DNA of 64,000 bases from Shewanella sp. UCD-KL12 (GCF_001957125.1 NZ_MPHJ01000001.1:94831-158830); one strand, 5' to 3'; positions 10,889 through 20,136 are shown, counted from the first letter of the stretch. Notes: generated by a model not told the origin, from the sequence alone. A program made the numbers and translations.

Positions 10889-11359
10889 TCAAACAAAATT
10901 AAGTGGTTGTGCTGCTAGGTCTTGAGTAGTTAATGCTACTCCAAGGCTCTTATACTGGCGGTAGCGATCGCGTGCGATCGCCTTGAAGCCAGTATCATTG
11001 GCAACGAAATCGATAATCTGACCAAAGTTTACCGCAAATGAGGGTACTTGGTCTGCAAGATTAATCAGAAGGTGACGATTTTTATTGGGTCCTAAGGTAT
11101 CGAAGCCGATCTCCACAGGCGCACCAGTCGTCGGGCCTTCACCTTTTAGGTTATGGGGTACAAAAGAATTTGGCTCAAATTGCCAGAGTAATTCATCGAC
11201 AGCATAAGCTTGTGCTCTATCCTGAGTATGGATATAAACCAACTGCTGATTCACATATGCGTTTTGTGCAAGTTCGCAAGCCAGTCGGTGAACCTGTTCA
11301 GTCGCCTCCGAGGGGCTATTAGCCTCAGCAGGCATCACATAAAATAGGGCATTTGGCAT
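10889..11359 (-). CDS. holC: DNA polymerase III chi subunit
   Basis: Chi subunit of the polymerase III clamp loader, 156 residues; in E. coli chi binds psi and single-strand binding protein. Family features visible include the opening (A/N)LFYVMP, the A..L...AY..gq.v.i.. segment, [10 protein letters not shown], and L.nL....P.FA..F.r..dfV near the C terminus. It ends 16 bp before the preferred valS start, so the two are probably co-transcribed. In many Gammaproteobacteria pepA sits immediately upstream; here pepA is about 3 kb away. Confidence 0.95.
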   Translation of the reverse strand: MPNALFYVMPAEANSPSEATEQVHRLACELAQNAYVNQQLVYIHTQDRAQAYAVDELLWQFEPNSFVPHNLKGEGPTTGAPVEIGFDTLGPNKNRHLLINLADQVPSFAVNFGQIIDFVANDTGFKAIARDRYRQYKSLGVALTTQDLAAQPLNFV

Positions 11360-11632
11360 AGTTGGGATCAGTTGAGCTTAATTTACTGTCGAAGGGAGGA
11401 ATTTTACACCAAAACCTATGCTTTAAACCAGAGTAGAGGTTAGTTATCAGCCTCTTTTTTTGTTGATTTGAACTTCAATTGGACACATAAGCCTTGTTTT
11501 AGCATTAACCCACATTTTAACCTATCGCTTGCAGCGTGCTTTTATGCAAATGCTTCTGTGACACGGCTTGGTTTAACTTGTCAGATCACAAATTTGAAGC
11601 TCTTTTATGTGGGTATCTAGCTTCATTCAAAG

Positions 11633-12262
11633 CTAAAGTTGTTTTTGATAGATACCTTCTGCGCAATCAGCACTATCAGCGAGTTCAAAGCCGACGTTGA
11701 ATAGATATTCTTTGTGCTCTACTGTTGCCGCTTTAGCTATTAAGGTGTTCACTCCACGTTGTTTTATTTCATTAGGGTGCGAGACAAAGTAATAGTTTGC
11801 CAGCTTAAAATCGCGGTATTGTGGAGTGACATAGTCGAGCAGAATGGAAAGTTCGCCCTTATCATTGTTATTGCCTACAAGTACTCCGGCAATGCTGTTA
11901 TCTCTTAGCATATAAAACGCAGTGTTGGCCTTTCTTAGGTCATCGATAGATGTTTGTGTCTCTATGCCGGTCTGGTTCTCGGAGATGAAGTGCTCAAAAA
12001 ACTCAGTATTCACCGATGCGGCAATCAACTTGAACTGCTCATTGGTTGAATAAAATTTCCATAAATAATAAACGTTAATTCCAGCTATACCTAAATTCAT
12101 AAACATAGTCGGGTAGGAGTTTATTAGGTAAGCAAAGCCTGCGAACGCTAAGCAACCCACTAGATTAATGACTCTTAACTTGATAATGGATGTCATCGTT
12201 AGAGAAACGAGGACGATTAGTGATGCCAGATAACCAAACCACTCAACCCAATCAAAATCCAT
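11633..12262 (-). CDS. YgjV-like membrane protein with C-terminal GNAT-like domain
   Basis: Protein of about 209 residues. The N-terminal part holds three or four membrane helices (WFGYLASLIVLVSLTM, INLVGCLAFAGFAYLI, MFMNLGIAGINVYYLW) resembling the YgjV family. The C-terminal part (about 90-209) is soluble and has a GNAT-like layout: AFYMLRD..IAGVLVG, ELSILLDYVTPQYRDFKL, then a KAATVEHKEYLFNVGFE ending. The ATG at 12262 (MDFDWVEW) follows GGGAGA at good spacing and is preferred over the upstream start at 12289. It is the first gene of the accessory block between holC and pepA. An acetyltransferase role is an inference from pattern only. Confidence 0.75.
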   Translation of the reverse strand: MDFDWVEWFGYLASLIVLVSLTMTSIIKLRVINLVGCLAFAGFAYLINSYPTMFMNLGIAGINVYYLWKFYSTNEQFKLIAASVNTEFFEHFISENQTGIETQTSIDDLRKANTAFYMLRDNSIAGVLVGNNNDKGELSILLDYVTPQYRDFKLANYYFVSHPNEIKQRGVNTLIAKAATVEHKEYLFNVGFELADSADCAEGIYQKQL

Positions 12263-12462
12263 TTTCTCTCCCTGTATGTTAGTAATCACAGTGCTATCAG
12301 CGACTGAAATGTTATTTATTGTTAATTAATACAGTGGAATAAAAGGAGGGTCAACACCTTATGCCACCAACTTACTTAACAGTCGCTAAGCTAGGTTGTG
12401 ATTGGTAATTAGTCGCAGGTAGGGAAATGGTTTATGAAGGTATAGTTAAAGATATCTATAGA

Positions 12463-12498
12463 GCCATTTACAGCCTGTTGTCGCAGACTGTAAATGGC
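12463..12498. repeat. Perfect 11-bp inverted repeat
   Basis: GCCATTTACAG (12463-12473) and CTGTAAATGGC (12488-12498) are perfect complements with a 14-base loop. The hairpin lies downstream of the small gene at 12547 and upstream of the YgjV-like gene. It lacks a T-run on either side. Confidence 0.65.
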
Positions 12499-12546
12499 GA
12501 TGAAACTAAGAGCTTCACATATTTATCTCTATTTTGGAGGAATGAT

Positions 12547-12750
12547 TTAATGAATTATCCTTAATCGATATATCCCAGCTTCAGAGAGGACACATTCGTC
12601 TTGTCCGACTTGGCTATTGGGGGAGTCATTGTATCTGTCGTTGTTAAATGCACGGTGAAAGTCCCAGTATCCTTCAGCATTTTCGACCCATTCAGGGTAT
12701 TTCTTTCCTTTGAGATCTATGGTCATTGGACCTTTTCTAAGTTTTTCCAT
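12547..12750 (-). CDS. Small hypothetical protein
   Basis: A 67-residue ORF with a good ribosome site (AGGAGA seven bases before the ATG). The product is hydrophilic, rich in aromatic and charged residues (KKYPEWVENAEGYWDFHRAF), with no signal peptide, membrane helix or cysteine pair. I do not recognise the family. It lies alone in the accessory block between holC and pepA, with more than 250 bp of non-coding DNA on each side. It is called real because of its ribosome site. Confidence 0.55.
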   Translation of the reverse strand: MEKLRKGPMTIDLKGKKYPEWVENAEGYWDFHRAFNNDRYNDSPNSQVGQDECVLSEAGIYRLRIIH

Positions 12751-13036
12751 AAGACTTCTCCTACGCCCTTAAGCAAGGGCTTGGTTAGAGTAAATGAATG
12801 CATAACAATCTTGAGTGGAGCAATGAACCTTTATCCTTGAGAAGGCTTAACATAAGGATTAATGATGATGGTTCAATATTGATAGGTCTTAATTCGAACT
12901 GAGCTGACTCTATATGACATTTCTATTAGCGCCAGAATTTAAAGATAGAACATTCTGGATAGTTTCACCCTAAGTATTTTTACTGAGAATTTGTTTGAAT
13001 CTAGTTTAAGGCTAGATTTTAGCGGTGCAGGAGCCG
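12751..13036. other. Intergenic region without recognised gene
   Basis: No ORF with a plausible ribosome site is seen. The left part should carry the promoter of the small leftward gene at 12750; the right part runs into the terminator of the PPOX gene. Confidence 0.5.
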
Positions 13037-13075
13037 ATAAAAGAGGAGGAGTCCTATAAGACTTAGGTACTCCTC
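13037..13075 (-). terminator. Probable terminator of the PPOX gene
   Basis: GAGGAGT-CCTA and TAGG-T-ACTCCTC form an 11-bp stem with one bulged base, followed on the minus strand by a T-rich stretch (CTTTTATC). It lies just beyond the stop of the leftward flavoprotein gene. Confidence 0.55.
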
Positions 13076-13086
13076 AATTGCTATGG

Positions 13087-13692
13087 TTATAGATCATTTA
13101 GATAGCGCATTACCATCTCCTCTTGGCTTTCTGGTGTGCTATCTACTGATAGCTGCTCGTTTATCATTAGCCCCATAGTAGGAAATGATGAACGCTCTAT
13201 TTGGCTTTGAAGTGACCAAAGCTTGGAGCGCATCAGCGCTTTAGCACAATGTAAGAAAACCTCTGTTACAGCTAGCTCTATACAGGTTATGGGAGCTTTT
13301 GTGTCTTCTGTAAATAGGTTCAGGTGTTCAGGGGACGTTGATAAGCGGGCTGTGCCATTTACTCTTAGGGTTTCATCGACGCCAGGTATAAGAAACAAGC
13401 AACCTATGTTGCCTGTTTCAATAATATTGCTCAGGCTATCGAGGCGATTGTTTCCCTTGGCATCTGGGATTAACAAAGTGCTGTTATTGAGAACTTTTAT
13501 GAAGCCTGGTTTTCCTCCTCGGGGAGAGCAGTCGAGTTTACCTAAACTTGAGGCTGTTGAAACGGTAACAAATGGCGAGTGCTCGATAAAATTGATTGAA
13601 TGTTTCTCTAATGCATCGAGTTGTTTGTCTAGGCTCCGGCCTTTTGCAGGTGCGTAGAGCTCTCTAAGTTGTTCTTCTCTTTCAATATACAT
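13087..13692 (-). CDS. PPOX-type (pyridoxamine-phosphate-oxidase-like) flavoprotein
   Basis: Protein of about 201 residues with the split-barrel flavin-binding pattern: FIEHSPFVTVSTAS...LDCSPRGGKPGFIKV, then a TLLIPDAKGNNRLDSLSNII segment, IGCLFLIPG..ETLRVNG.A and an ELAVTEVFLHCAKALMRSKLW stretch. These match the MSMEG_1061-like FMN-dependent PPOX family as I recall it. The ATG at 13692 follows AAGGA at six bases and is preferred; the frame stays open to 13806. It is divergent from the VOC gene at 13909, so they may share control. It is probably a flavin-dependent reductase or oxidase of unknown substrate. Confidence 0.78.
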   Translation of the reverse strand: MYIEREEQLRELYAPAKGRSLDKQLDALEKHSINFIEHSPFVTVSTASSLGKLDCSPRGGKPGFIKVLNNSTLLIPDAKGNNRLDSLSNIIETGNIGCLFLIPGVDETLRVNGTARLSTSPEHLNLFTEDTKAPITCIELAVTEVFLHCAKALMRSKLWSLQSQIERSSFPTMGLMINEQLSVDSTPESQEEMVMRYLNDL

Positions 13693-13801
13693 CTCTATCC
13701 TTAATAAATAACTATGACTCCCTGTGACTAGCGCTAATTCAGTAACTGAATAGTGAAAAAGCCTGCGTATCAGAAGGAATATAGCATTGTGATTGACCCC
13801 T

Positions 13802-13880
13802 ACCAAGTTTCAAAGCCTTGGCAGAAGTAGTGAATACTTGGTCTAGAATTTAAGGGGAAGGTAATTTTTACCGTTACCTT
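13802..13880. promoter_or_regulatory. Inverted repeats in the PPOX/VOC divergent region
   Basis: Two inverted repeats lie between the divergent genes: ACCAAGT (13802-13808) with ACTTGGT (13836-13842), and AAGGTAA (13858-13864) with TTACCTT (13874-13880). They could be operator sites for a shared regulator. No regulator gene is adjacent, so this is tentative. Confidence 0.35.
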
Positions 13881-13908
13881 TTGTTCGTTTAAAAAGAGAG
13901 GAGGCGAA

Positions 13909-14385
13909 ATGGCTGTAGCTATTACTCATATGGCACTGCATGTCAAAGACGTCCAAGCTTGTGTCGATTTCTACTCTTCATATGCAGGTATGCATATAAT
14001 CCATGAGCGAGAGTGCGGAAGAAGTTATGAGGACTCCCCTGAGTCTAAATCTGTAGGTATGTGTGAAGCCACGCGCATCGTATGGCTTAGTGAGCCCGGG
14101 CAAGAGTCTCAATTTATCATTGTTTTAATTCCTGGTGGAAGGGGTCATCAGCAACAACTTGATGATTTTTCTCACCTTGGTTTTGCCCTGGAGAACAAAG
14201 CTGCTGTTGATAAGGTTGCAAAACTGGCACTAGAGGAGGGGAGGCTGGTTTGGGGAGTGCGTGAAGACAAATACCCAGCGGGGTATTACTGTGGAGTTCG
14301 GGATCCTGATGGTAATTTTATCGAATTTAGTTATGGCCAACCCCTAGGGCCTGGTGCATTAGAGTTAGATATAGCCGAGCTGTAA
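13909..14385 (+). CDS. VOC (glyoxalase/dioxygenase superfamily) protein
   Basis: Protein of 158 residues with the paired beta-alpha-beta-beta-beta pattern of the vicinal oxygen chelate superfamily. The N-terminal ITHMALHVKDVQACVDFYSSYAGM carries a candidate metal-ligand histidine, HLGFAL a second, and the C-terminal YYCGVRDPDGNFIEFSYGQP a glutamate. A strong ribosome site (GAGGAGG) precedes the ATG. It lies back to back with the PPOX flavoprotein gene, suggesting a joint role in small-molecule detoxification, which is inference. The substrate cannot be read from sequence. Confidence 0.85.
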   Translation: MAVAITHMALHVKDVQACVDFYSSYAGMHIIHERECGRSYEDSPESKSVGMCEATRIVWLSEPGQESQFIIVLIPGGRGHQQQLDDFSHLGFALENKAAVDKVAKLALEEGRLVWGVREDKYPAGYYCGVRDPDGNFIEFSYGQPLGPGALELDIAEL

Positions 14386-14417
14386 ATAAAAAGGGCGAAC
14401 ACTTGAGTGCCGCCCTT
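14386..14417 (-). terminator. Intrinsic terminator of pepA
   Basis: AAGGGCG (14391-14397) pairs with CGCCCTT (14411-14417), with an inner CACT/AGTG stem. On the minus strand it is followed by TTTTTATTT. It lies 28 bp past the pepA stop and may also stop readthrough from the convergent VOC gene. Confidence 0.7.
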
Positions 14418-14444
14418 GATAGATTTTAGTCATAACTAAAAGCT

Positions 14445-15953
14445 TTACTCTCCTTGAGGAACACCCGCTCGGTTGATCAGAAATTGAGTCAGCAGAGGTA
14501 CAGGACGTCCAGTCGAGCCCTTATTCGCGCCACTGTTCCAAGCAGTACCTGCCACATCTAAATGCGCCCAGTTGTACTTCTTAGTAAAGCGAGACAGGAA
14601 GCAAGCTGCAGTGATTGAACCACCGGCGCGGCCGCCAAGGTTAGTCATATCTGCAAACGGGCTTTCAAGGTGCTCTTGATACTCATCCCATAAAGGCATG
14701 CGCCAAGCTCTATCGCCACTTTGCTCACCTGCATTCAGTAACTCATGAGCGAGTGGGTTATGACCAGAGAATAGGCCTGAAGCATGTTTACCTAATGCGA
14801 TAACACAAGCACCTGTCAATGTTGCTGTATCAACAACTAGCTCAGGATCAAAACGCTCAACATAGGTCAACACATCACACAGTACTAAGCGGCCTTCGGC
14901 ATCAGTGTTTAACACTTCAACAGTTTGACCAGACATAGTTGTGAGAATATCACCAGGACGGTAAGCATTGCTTGAAGGCATGTTTTCACAACCTGCAAGA
15001 ATACCAATCACGTTAATTGGCAGTTTCAGATCGCATAACGCTTTCATTGCACCAATTACGCCTGCTGCGCCGCCCATGTCGTATTTCATCTCGTCCATGG
15101 CTTCGCCAGGTTTAAGAGAGATACCACCTGAATCAAATGTCAGACCTTTACCGACAAGGACAATAGGCTTTTCTGTACTATCGACAGCGCCCTTATACTC
15201 CATCACAGTCATCACTGATTCGTTGTCACTGCCACGGCCAACTGCAAGGTATGAGTTCATACCTAACTTTGCCATCTGCTCTTCGCCTACGGTTGTTACC
15301 GTTAGCTCTTCGCTTGTTTCAGCAATTTGACGAGCTTGTGAAGCAAGGTATGCAGGGTTACAAATGTTTGGAGGCATGTTAGCTACATCACGACATAGAT
15401 GCATACCGGCAGAAACACCCATACCATGCTCAATCGCGCGCTCTCCAACAGTCAACTCACGACGTGTCGGTACATTAAAAACCAGCTTACGAAGTGGACG
15501 ACGAGTTTCACCTTTGTTGCTTTTTAGTGCATCAAAGCTGTAAAGGCCATTCTGAGTTGTTTCGACAGCTTCACGTACTTTCCAGTATGTATCGCGGCCC
15601 TTAACGTGAAGTTCCGTCAGGAAGCAAACAGCTTCCATTGAACCTGTTTCGTTAAGTGTTGTGATCGTTTTAGTGATGATCTGCTTGTACTGACGCTCAT
15701 CAAGTTCACGCTCTTTACCACAACCAACCAATAAAACGCGTTCACTTAGGACGTTAGGTACATGATGCAAAAGTAGCATCTGACCAGGCTTTCCTTCAAG
15801 ATCGCCACGACGTAGCAAGTTGCTGATATAGCCTTCACTAATTTTATCAAGCTGCTCAGCAATACCCGATAGGCGTCTCGGTTCATATACGCCAACCACT
15901 ATGCAGGCCGAACGTTGCTTTTCCGGACTACCGCTCTTAACGCTAAACTCCAT
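14445..15953 (-). CDS. pepA: Leucyl (cytosol) aminopeptidase
   Basis: M17 leucyl aminopeptidase of 502 residues, a dizinc or dimanganese hexameric enzyme of the cytoplasm. The catalytic core shows [24 protein letters not shown] and the family signature NTDAEGRL, and ends with HLDVAGTAW. In E. coli PepA also acts as a DNA-binding accessory factor in Xer recombination and carAB control. It is divergent from lptF, a conserved arrangement. A terminator follows it, so it is not co-transcribed with holC-valS here. Confidence 0.98.
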   Translation of the reverse strand: MEFSVKSGSPEKQRSACIVVGVYEPRRLSGIAEQLDKISEGYISNLLRRGDLEGKPGQMLLLHHVPNVLSERVLLVGCGKERELDERQYKQIITKTITTLNETGSMEAVCFLTELHVKGRDTYWKVREAVETTQNGLYSFDALKSNKGETRRPLRKLVFNVPTRRELTVGERAIEHGMGVSAGMHLCRDVANMPPNICNPAYLASQARQIAETSEELTVTTVGEEQMAKLGMNSYLAVGRGSDNESVMTVMEYKGAVDSTEKPIVLVGKGLTFDSGGISLKPGEAMDEMKYDMGGAAGVIGAMKALCDLKLPINVIGILAGCENMPSSNAYRPGDILTTMSGQTVEVLNTDAEGRLVLCDVLTYVERFDPELVVDTATLTGACVIALGKHASGLFSGHNPLAHELLNAGEQSGDRAWRMPLWDEYQEHLESPFADMTNLGGRAGGSITAACFLSRFTKKYNWAHLDVAGTAWNSGANKGSTGRPVPLLTQFLINRAGVPQGE

Positions 15954-16175
15954 GAGCTCTCCTAGATTCTTAAAGACAAATTTTATTATTTATTAGATAA
16001 TGTCTGCTTGTGCCCAAAACGGGCCTAAATATTGGTACATCAAAGTTTGTTTTTTTAGGTGTTTTTATACCATATTTAGTTAATAGCTGGTTACAAAACT
16101 ACCAAAAGTAGACAGTCTACATGAAAGTTGGCCTTACACCAGCATAATTATAAGTTTAGGGACCGGATCCTGCCT

Positions 16176-17288
16176 GTGATTGTATTTAGATACCTGATTC
16201 GAGAAGTTTTAAAGGCACAAATAGCCGTACTTTTAGTACTTTTAGCTATTTTTATCAGCCAACACTTTGTTCGTGTACTTGCAGATGCTTCTGACGGTGA
16301 ATTTCCTGCCTCATTGGTATTAACCCTTTTAGGATTGAATTTACCTTACCTCGCAGTCCTTGTTATACCGCTTAGTTTATTCCTCGGTATTTTACTCGCC
16401 CATGGGCGTATGTATGCCGATAGTGAAATGATTGTTTTTCATGGCGTTGGGGTCAGTGAGTGGTATATCACTCGAGTGACGTTATTGCTTGCGGTGGTCA
16501 ATATGTTGATCACTCTGGGGCTTTCTGTTTATGTCACTCCTTGGGCGGAGGAGAAGCAAAATCAGGTGCTAGAGCATGCGCAATCAGAAGCAGGTCTTGC
16601 GGCGATAACCCAGGGGCGCTTCCAAACGAGCCCGAACGGCAGAGCCGTACTATTTGTTGAGCGAATCGGCCGTGATAACAAGTTAGATAAAGTTTTTGTT
16701 GCCCAGTTACCTGATCCAGAAGATGAGTCTGGACTTAGTAATATTGTGGTTGCTGAAGGTGGTAAGGTCGTCGAAGATGATACTGGTGGGCAGCGTTTGC
16801 AACTCAATGATGGTGTGCAGTACCAGGCAACTCCCAAGCAAGTGGACTTTCAGATCATCGAGTTTGGTGGTTATCAGATGCAGATTAAAGAGCAGGAGGT
16901 CGACGAGCGTCGACGTAAACTTTCTGCCTTGCCTATTAATGAGTTAATGAAGCTTGAAGGGCCTGAAATTACCGCAGAGTTTCATTGGCGCCTTGCTATT
17001 CCTCTGGCGATTCCTTTAATGACCTTAATTGCTGTACCTATGGCACGTGTGAATGTGCGCCAAGGTAAGTTTGCTAAGATGTTCCCTGCAATTTTACTTT
17101 ACCTTGGTTACTTTGGTTTGATGATCGCTGGGCGTAAAGCACTAGAGGATGGGGTGATACCTGAGTACCTTGGGATGTGGTGGATCCATGCCTCCGCGCT
17201 TTTCTTAGGGATTTTGCTTTTAGGTAAAGAGCGGCCATCTGGTGCTAAGTTAACTGGTATATTTAAGCGTAAGAGGGCTTCTGCGTGA
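16176..17288 (+). CDS. lptF: LPS export permease LptF
   Basis: Inner-membrane permease of about 370 residues, partner of LptG in the LptB2FG ABC transporter that extracts lipopolysaccharide from the inner membrane. The N-terminal RYLIREVLKAQ, helices around 15-35, 50-80 and 95-125, a periplasmic beta-jellyroll-like middle and three C-terminal helices match the family. The GTG at 16176 (VIVFRYL) aligns with E. coli LptF; the frame stays open upstream to a TTG at 16128. It overlaps lptG by four bases (GTGA), implying coupled translation. Confidence 0.96.
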   Translation: MIVFRYLIREVLKAQIAVLLVLLAIFISQHFVRVLADASDGEFPASLVLTLLGLNLPYLAVLVIPLSLFLGILLAHGRMYADSEMIVFHGVGVSEWYITRVTLLLAVVNMLITLGLSVYVTPWAEEKQNQVLEHAQSEAGLAAITQGRFQTSPNGRAVLFVERIGRDNKLDKVFVAQLPDPEDESGLSNIVVAEGGKVVEDDTGGQRLQLNDGVQYQATPKQVDFQIIEFGGYQMQIKEQEVDERRRKLSALPINELMKLEGPEITAEFHWRLAIPLAIPLMTLIAVPMARVNVRQGKFAKMFPAILLYLGYFGLMIAGRKALEDGVIPEYLGMWWIHASALFLGILLLGKERPSGAKLTGIFKRKRASA

Positions 17289-18343
17289 GAATATTAGACC
17301 TGTATATCGCACGTACATTAATTAGTACATCTGCACTTTGTTTACTGATCCTTACAGGGCTATCTGGGATTATCAAATGGGTCGATCAGCTAAGGGTTGT
17401 TGGCCGGGGTAGTTATACCATGCTTGATGCTGGTATTTATGTCCTCTTTTTGATCCCTCGTGATATCGAAATGTTCTTCCCTATGGCTGTACTTCTTGGT
17501 GCACTTATCGGTATGGGGATGCTTGCTTCAAACTCTGAATTAGTTGTCATGCAGTCTGCCGGACTGTCACGCTTTCAGATCACCATATCAGCAATGAAAA
17601 CTGCGGTTCCTTTGATGTTGATGATTATGGCTCTCGGAGAGTGGGGCGCACCTGTTGCCGAGCAGCGCGCTAATGAGTTACAGGCCTTCAAAGTCTCTGG
17701 TGGTAGCTTAATCAAGTCTAGCCGAGGGATCTGGGCAAAAGATGGCGATCTGTTTGTTAATATCGGCGAAGTCGAAAATATTAATAGTCTGCGTAATATC
17801 ACCCTCTATGAGTTTGATAATACTCTGACTTTAGTTAAAACGATCCATGCTGAACGTGGTATTTATTCAAATGATCACTGGCGCTTGCTAGATGTAAGGC
17901 AAACAGATATCACCAAACAGAAGGTGACATTAACCGATCTGACGCTATACCGCTGGGAATCAACACTGACGCCAGATAAGTTGAGTGTGGTATCTGTAAA
18001 ACCTGAATCTTTATCGATTCAAGGTTTAATGGGATACCTCGATTACTTAGAAGTTAATAACCAAGATTCAGGGCGTTATGAACTGGCGCTTTGGCGTAAA
18101 ATAATGCAACCGGTGACGGTGGCAGTGATGATGCTAGTAGCCCTCTCATTTGTCTTTGGTCCACTGCGTACAGTGACTATGGGTGCACGAGTATTACTTG
18201 GGGTTATCGCAGGTTTTACCTTCTATATCAGCAGTGAGATCTTTGGCCCCTTGACCTTAGTATATGGCTTACCGGCCTTTATTGGCGCCATGATGCCCGC
18301 TTTGATATTCAGTGCTGTCGCAATCTATTTTATTAGGCGGTAA
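17285..18343 (+). CDS. lptG: LPS export permease LptG
   Basis: Second permease subunit of the LptB2FG transporter, 352 residues. It opens with RILDLYIARTLI, typical of LptG, has six predicted helices, and carries a periplasmic jellyroll domain between about residues 130 and 260. The GTG start overlaps the lptF stop. The end FGPLTLVYGLPAFIGAMMPA is characteristic. lptF and lptG form a two-gene operon divergent from pepA. Confidence 0.96.
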   Translation: MRILDLYIARTLISTSALCLLILTGLSGIIKWVDQLRVVGRGSYTMLDAGIYVLFLIPRDIEMFFPMAVLLGALIGMGMLASNSELVVMQSAGLSRFQITISAMKTAVPLMLMIMALGEWGAPVAEQRANELQAFKVSGGSLIKSSRGIWAKDGDLFVNIGEVENINSLRNITLYEFDNTLTLVKTIHAERGIYSNDHWRLLDVRQTDITKQKVTLTDLTLYRWESTLTPDKLSVVSVKPESLSIQGLMGYLDYLEVNNQDSGRYELALWRKIMQPVTVAVMMLVALSFVFGPLRTVTMGARVLLGVIAGFTFYISSEIFGPLTLVYGLPAFIGAMMPALIFSAVAIYFIRR

Positions 18344-18353
18344 AGCAAGCTAT

Positions 18354-18408
18354 AAGTTTTAAGTGATAAGTTGTAAGAGTGATATCTTCTACTTAGCACT
18401 TAAAACTT
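18354..18408. repeat. 12-bp inverted repeat between lptG and the peroxidase gene
   Basis: AAGTTTTAAGTG (18354-18365) and CACTTAAAACTT (18397-18408) are perfect complements about 31 bases apart, between convergent genes. It may act as a bidirectional transcription end, though the T-runs are short. Confidence 0.5.
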
Positions 18409-18410
18409 CC

Positions 18411-19961
18411 CTACCTGACAAACGGATCGCTAAACTTCTCATCAGATAAAAAATTCTCATCAGTTAAGGTGTGCAGAAAAGCGATTAAGTCTGCCTGTTC
18501 AACCGCCGTAAAATTATAGTGTACCGGGTTGCCATCTTGGTCTCTTAACAGGGCTTGTAGCGTAGGGTGTGGCTTTATACCACTACTATAATGCTCTATG
18601 GTCTCCTCTAAACTGTTAAAGCGAGCATCATGCATATAGGGTGGTCTGACAGCGACATTTCTTAAGGATGGCACTTTAAACTTGCCTGTATGACCATTTA
18701 TGCCAGTGGTTTCAAATACACCAAGGTCATCACTCGATTGCTCATCTAAGCCATTATTACTGGCGATGGTAGTGGCATTAGAGTCTGGGCCGATTAATGG
18801 GCCGACAAAAGCTTCCGAACTGTGACAGCTAGTGCAGGGAGGGATCCCCTCTCTGAAGGTCATAAATAAGCGCTTACCTGCATTCTCCTCGCGACTGAAA
18901 TTAGGGAAATCTCGCAAGGGATCTGTAACCTGTATTCTCCCCTGATCATATTTGGCATCAACACTGACCATAGCGCGAACAAATTGAGCTAGCGCTTTGG
19001 CAATTCTGTCGCTGCTAACTTGCTCATCACCAAAAGCATTGCTGAACAGTTCAGGGTAGTAGCTTTGCGCTGAGACTGTTTGTACCAATTGAGCTAATGT
19101 CATCCCCATCTCAACTTCATCTTGAATAGGCATTAACACTTGCTCCTCAAGTGTTGATGCACGCTCATCCCAGAAAAACTTACCCGTTTGGTAAAAGCGT
19201 GCATTAGCTAATCCCATTGAGTGTCTACGAGTTTCGCCGCCAGCAAAGCCGATACTTAAGGCGCTGGGATCTGAAAAACCGAATTCCTGAACATGACAAG
19301 AGGCGCATGACACTGTGTCGTTGATGCTGAGTTTCGTATCATAAAAAAGAACCCTGCCAAGTGTGGCTCCAGCATTGGTGATTGGGTTATCTGCTGGTGT
19401 GTTATCACTCTCAATCGCAGCGGTCTGAAACTGAAAGTTATCGGGAAAATCGTTTTGAATAAAGTGCTGCGGCAAAACGATACCTGCATAGTCGAACAGT
19501 GTTTCAGGGAGTTGAATGACAATAGGTTCAGGTTCTGGCTCCGGTGGGGGAGTTAATATGACTGTGAGAGTTTGAATATCAGCTTGTTGTCCATCACTGA
19601 CAGATACTGAGATAAGCTCCTCTGAGGCTGCGTCTACCGTCCCAGTACTAACGGTGATTTCATTGCTGTTATGGCTGACAAGTAGCGCTTCGCTGGATGA
19701 TACTTGTATCACTAAAGGGTCGTTATCTGCATCGCTAGCAGTGAATGCAATAACTTGTGTGCTGTCAGACGTTAAAGAGATGGTATCTAAAGACAAATTT
19801 AGCACAGGTGCGGTATTAACCACTGGTGTATCTGTTGCTGGCGGGGTTACAGGCGTCTTAGTCTCTTCACTTGAATCTTGGCCGCCACAAGCGGTTAAAA
19901 CCAGCGTAGAGGTAAGGAGTACTGAGCAGAGCTGGAATTGAGAAGGGTTGATGTATCTCAT
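18411..19961 (-). CDS. Diheme cytochrome c peroxidase/MauG-like lipoprotein
   Basis: Protein of 516 residues. A lipoprotein signal ends at C25 (VLTAC), followed by a Thr/Pro-rich linker. A cadherin-like or Ig-like domain (about 50-137) with the FTASDADNDPLVIQV pattern and a proline-glutamate spacer (PPPEPEPEPIV) come next. The catalytic part has two c-type heme sites, CASCH (219-223) and CTSCH (376-380), in the order seen in bacterial cytochrome c peroxidase and MauG families, with KVPSLRNVAVRPPYMHDARF near the end. It is probably outer-membrane anchored and faces the periplasm. The Ig-like extension is uncommon and suggests a binding role. Peroxidase versus MauG-type activity cannot be decided by eye. 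Confidence 0.88.
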   Translation of the reverse strand: MRYINPSQFQLCSVLLTSTLVLTACGGQDSSEETKTPVTPPATDTPVVNTAPVLNLSLDTISLTSDSTQVIAFTASDADNDPLVIQVSSSEALLVSHNSNEITVSTGTVDAASEELISVSVSDGQQADIQTLTVILTPPPEPEPEPIVIQLPETLFDYAGIVLPQHFIQNDFPDNFQFQTAAIESDNTPADNPITNAGATLGRVLFYDTKLSINDTVSCASCHVQEFGFSDPSALSIGFAGGETRRHSMGLANARFYQTGKFFWDERASTLEEQVLMPIQDEVEMGMTLAQLVQTVSAQSYYPELFSNAFGDEQVSSDRIAKALAQFVRAMVSVDAKYDQGRIQVTDPLRDFPNFSREENAGKRLFMTFREGIPPCTSCHSSEAFVGPLIGPDSNATTIASNNGLDEQSSDDLGVFETTGINGHTGKFKVPSLRNVAVRPPYMHDARFNSLEETIEHYSSGIKPHPTLQALLRDQDGNPVHYNFTAVEQADLIAFLHTLTDENFLSDEKFSDPFVR

Positions 19962-20136
19962 GTATTACTTACCTTTGCGAGTCACTGGTGGTTAACGTTT
20001 TATTTACATGTTAACTATAAAGCAGCGGAGGTAAATCAATCTATGAGTTTTGTAAAGATGTGCAAAATCGTAAATTAGGAATTACGAGCTAGTGCCTAGC
20101 TCGTAACTCGTGACTGTCTTTGCAGTTAAAGCTGAA

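Noticed and set aside
10872..10896. TTG start for valS at 10896
   Set aside because: The ATG at 10872 matches the N terminus of known ValS proteins (MEKTYNPQ); the extra eight residues have no counterpart.
12463..12498. Hairpin considered as an attC site or terminator
   Set aside because: It lacks the TAAC and GTTRRRY cores of attC sites and lacks a T-run on either strand.
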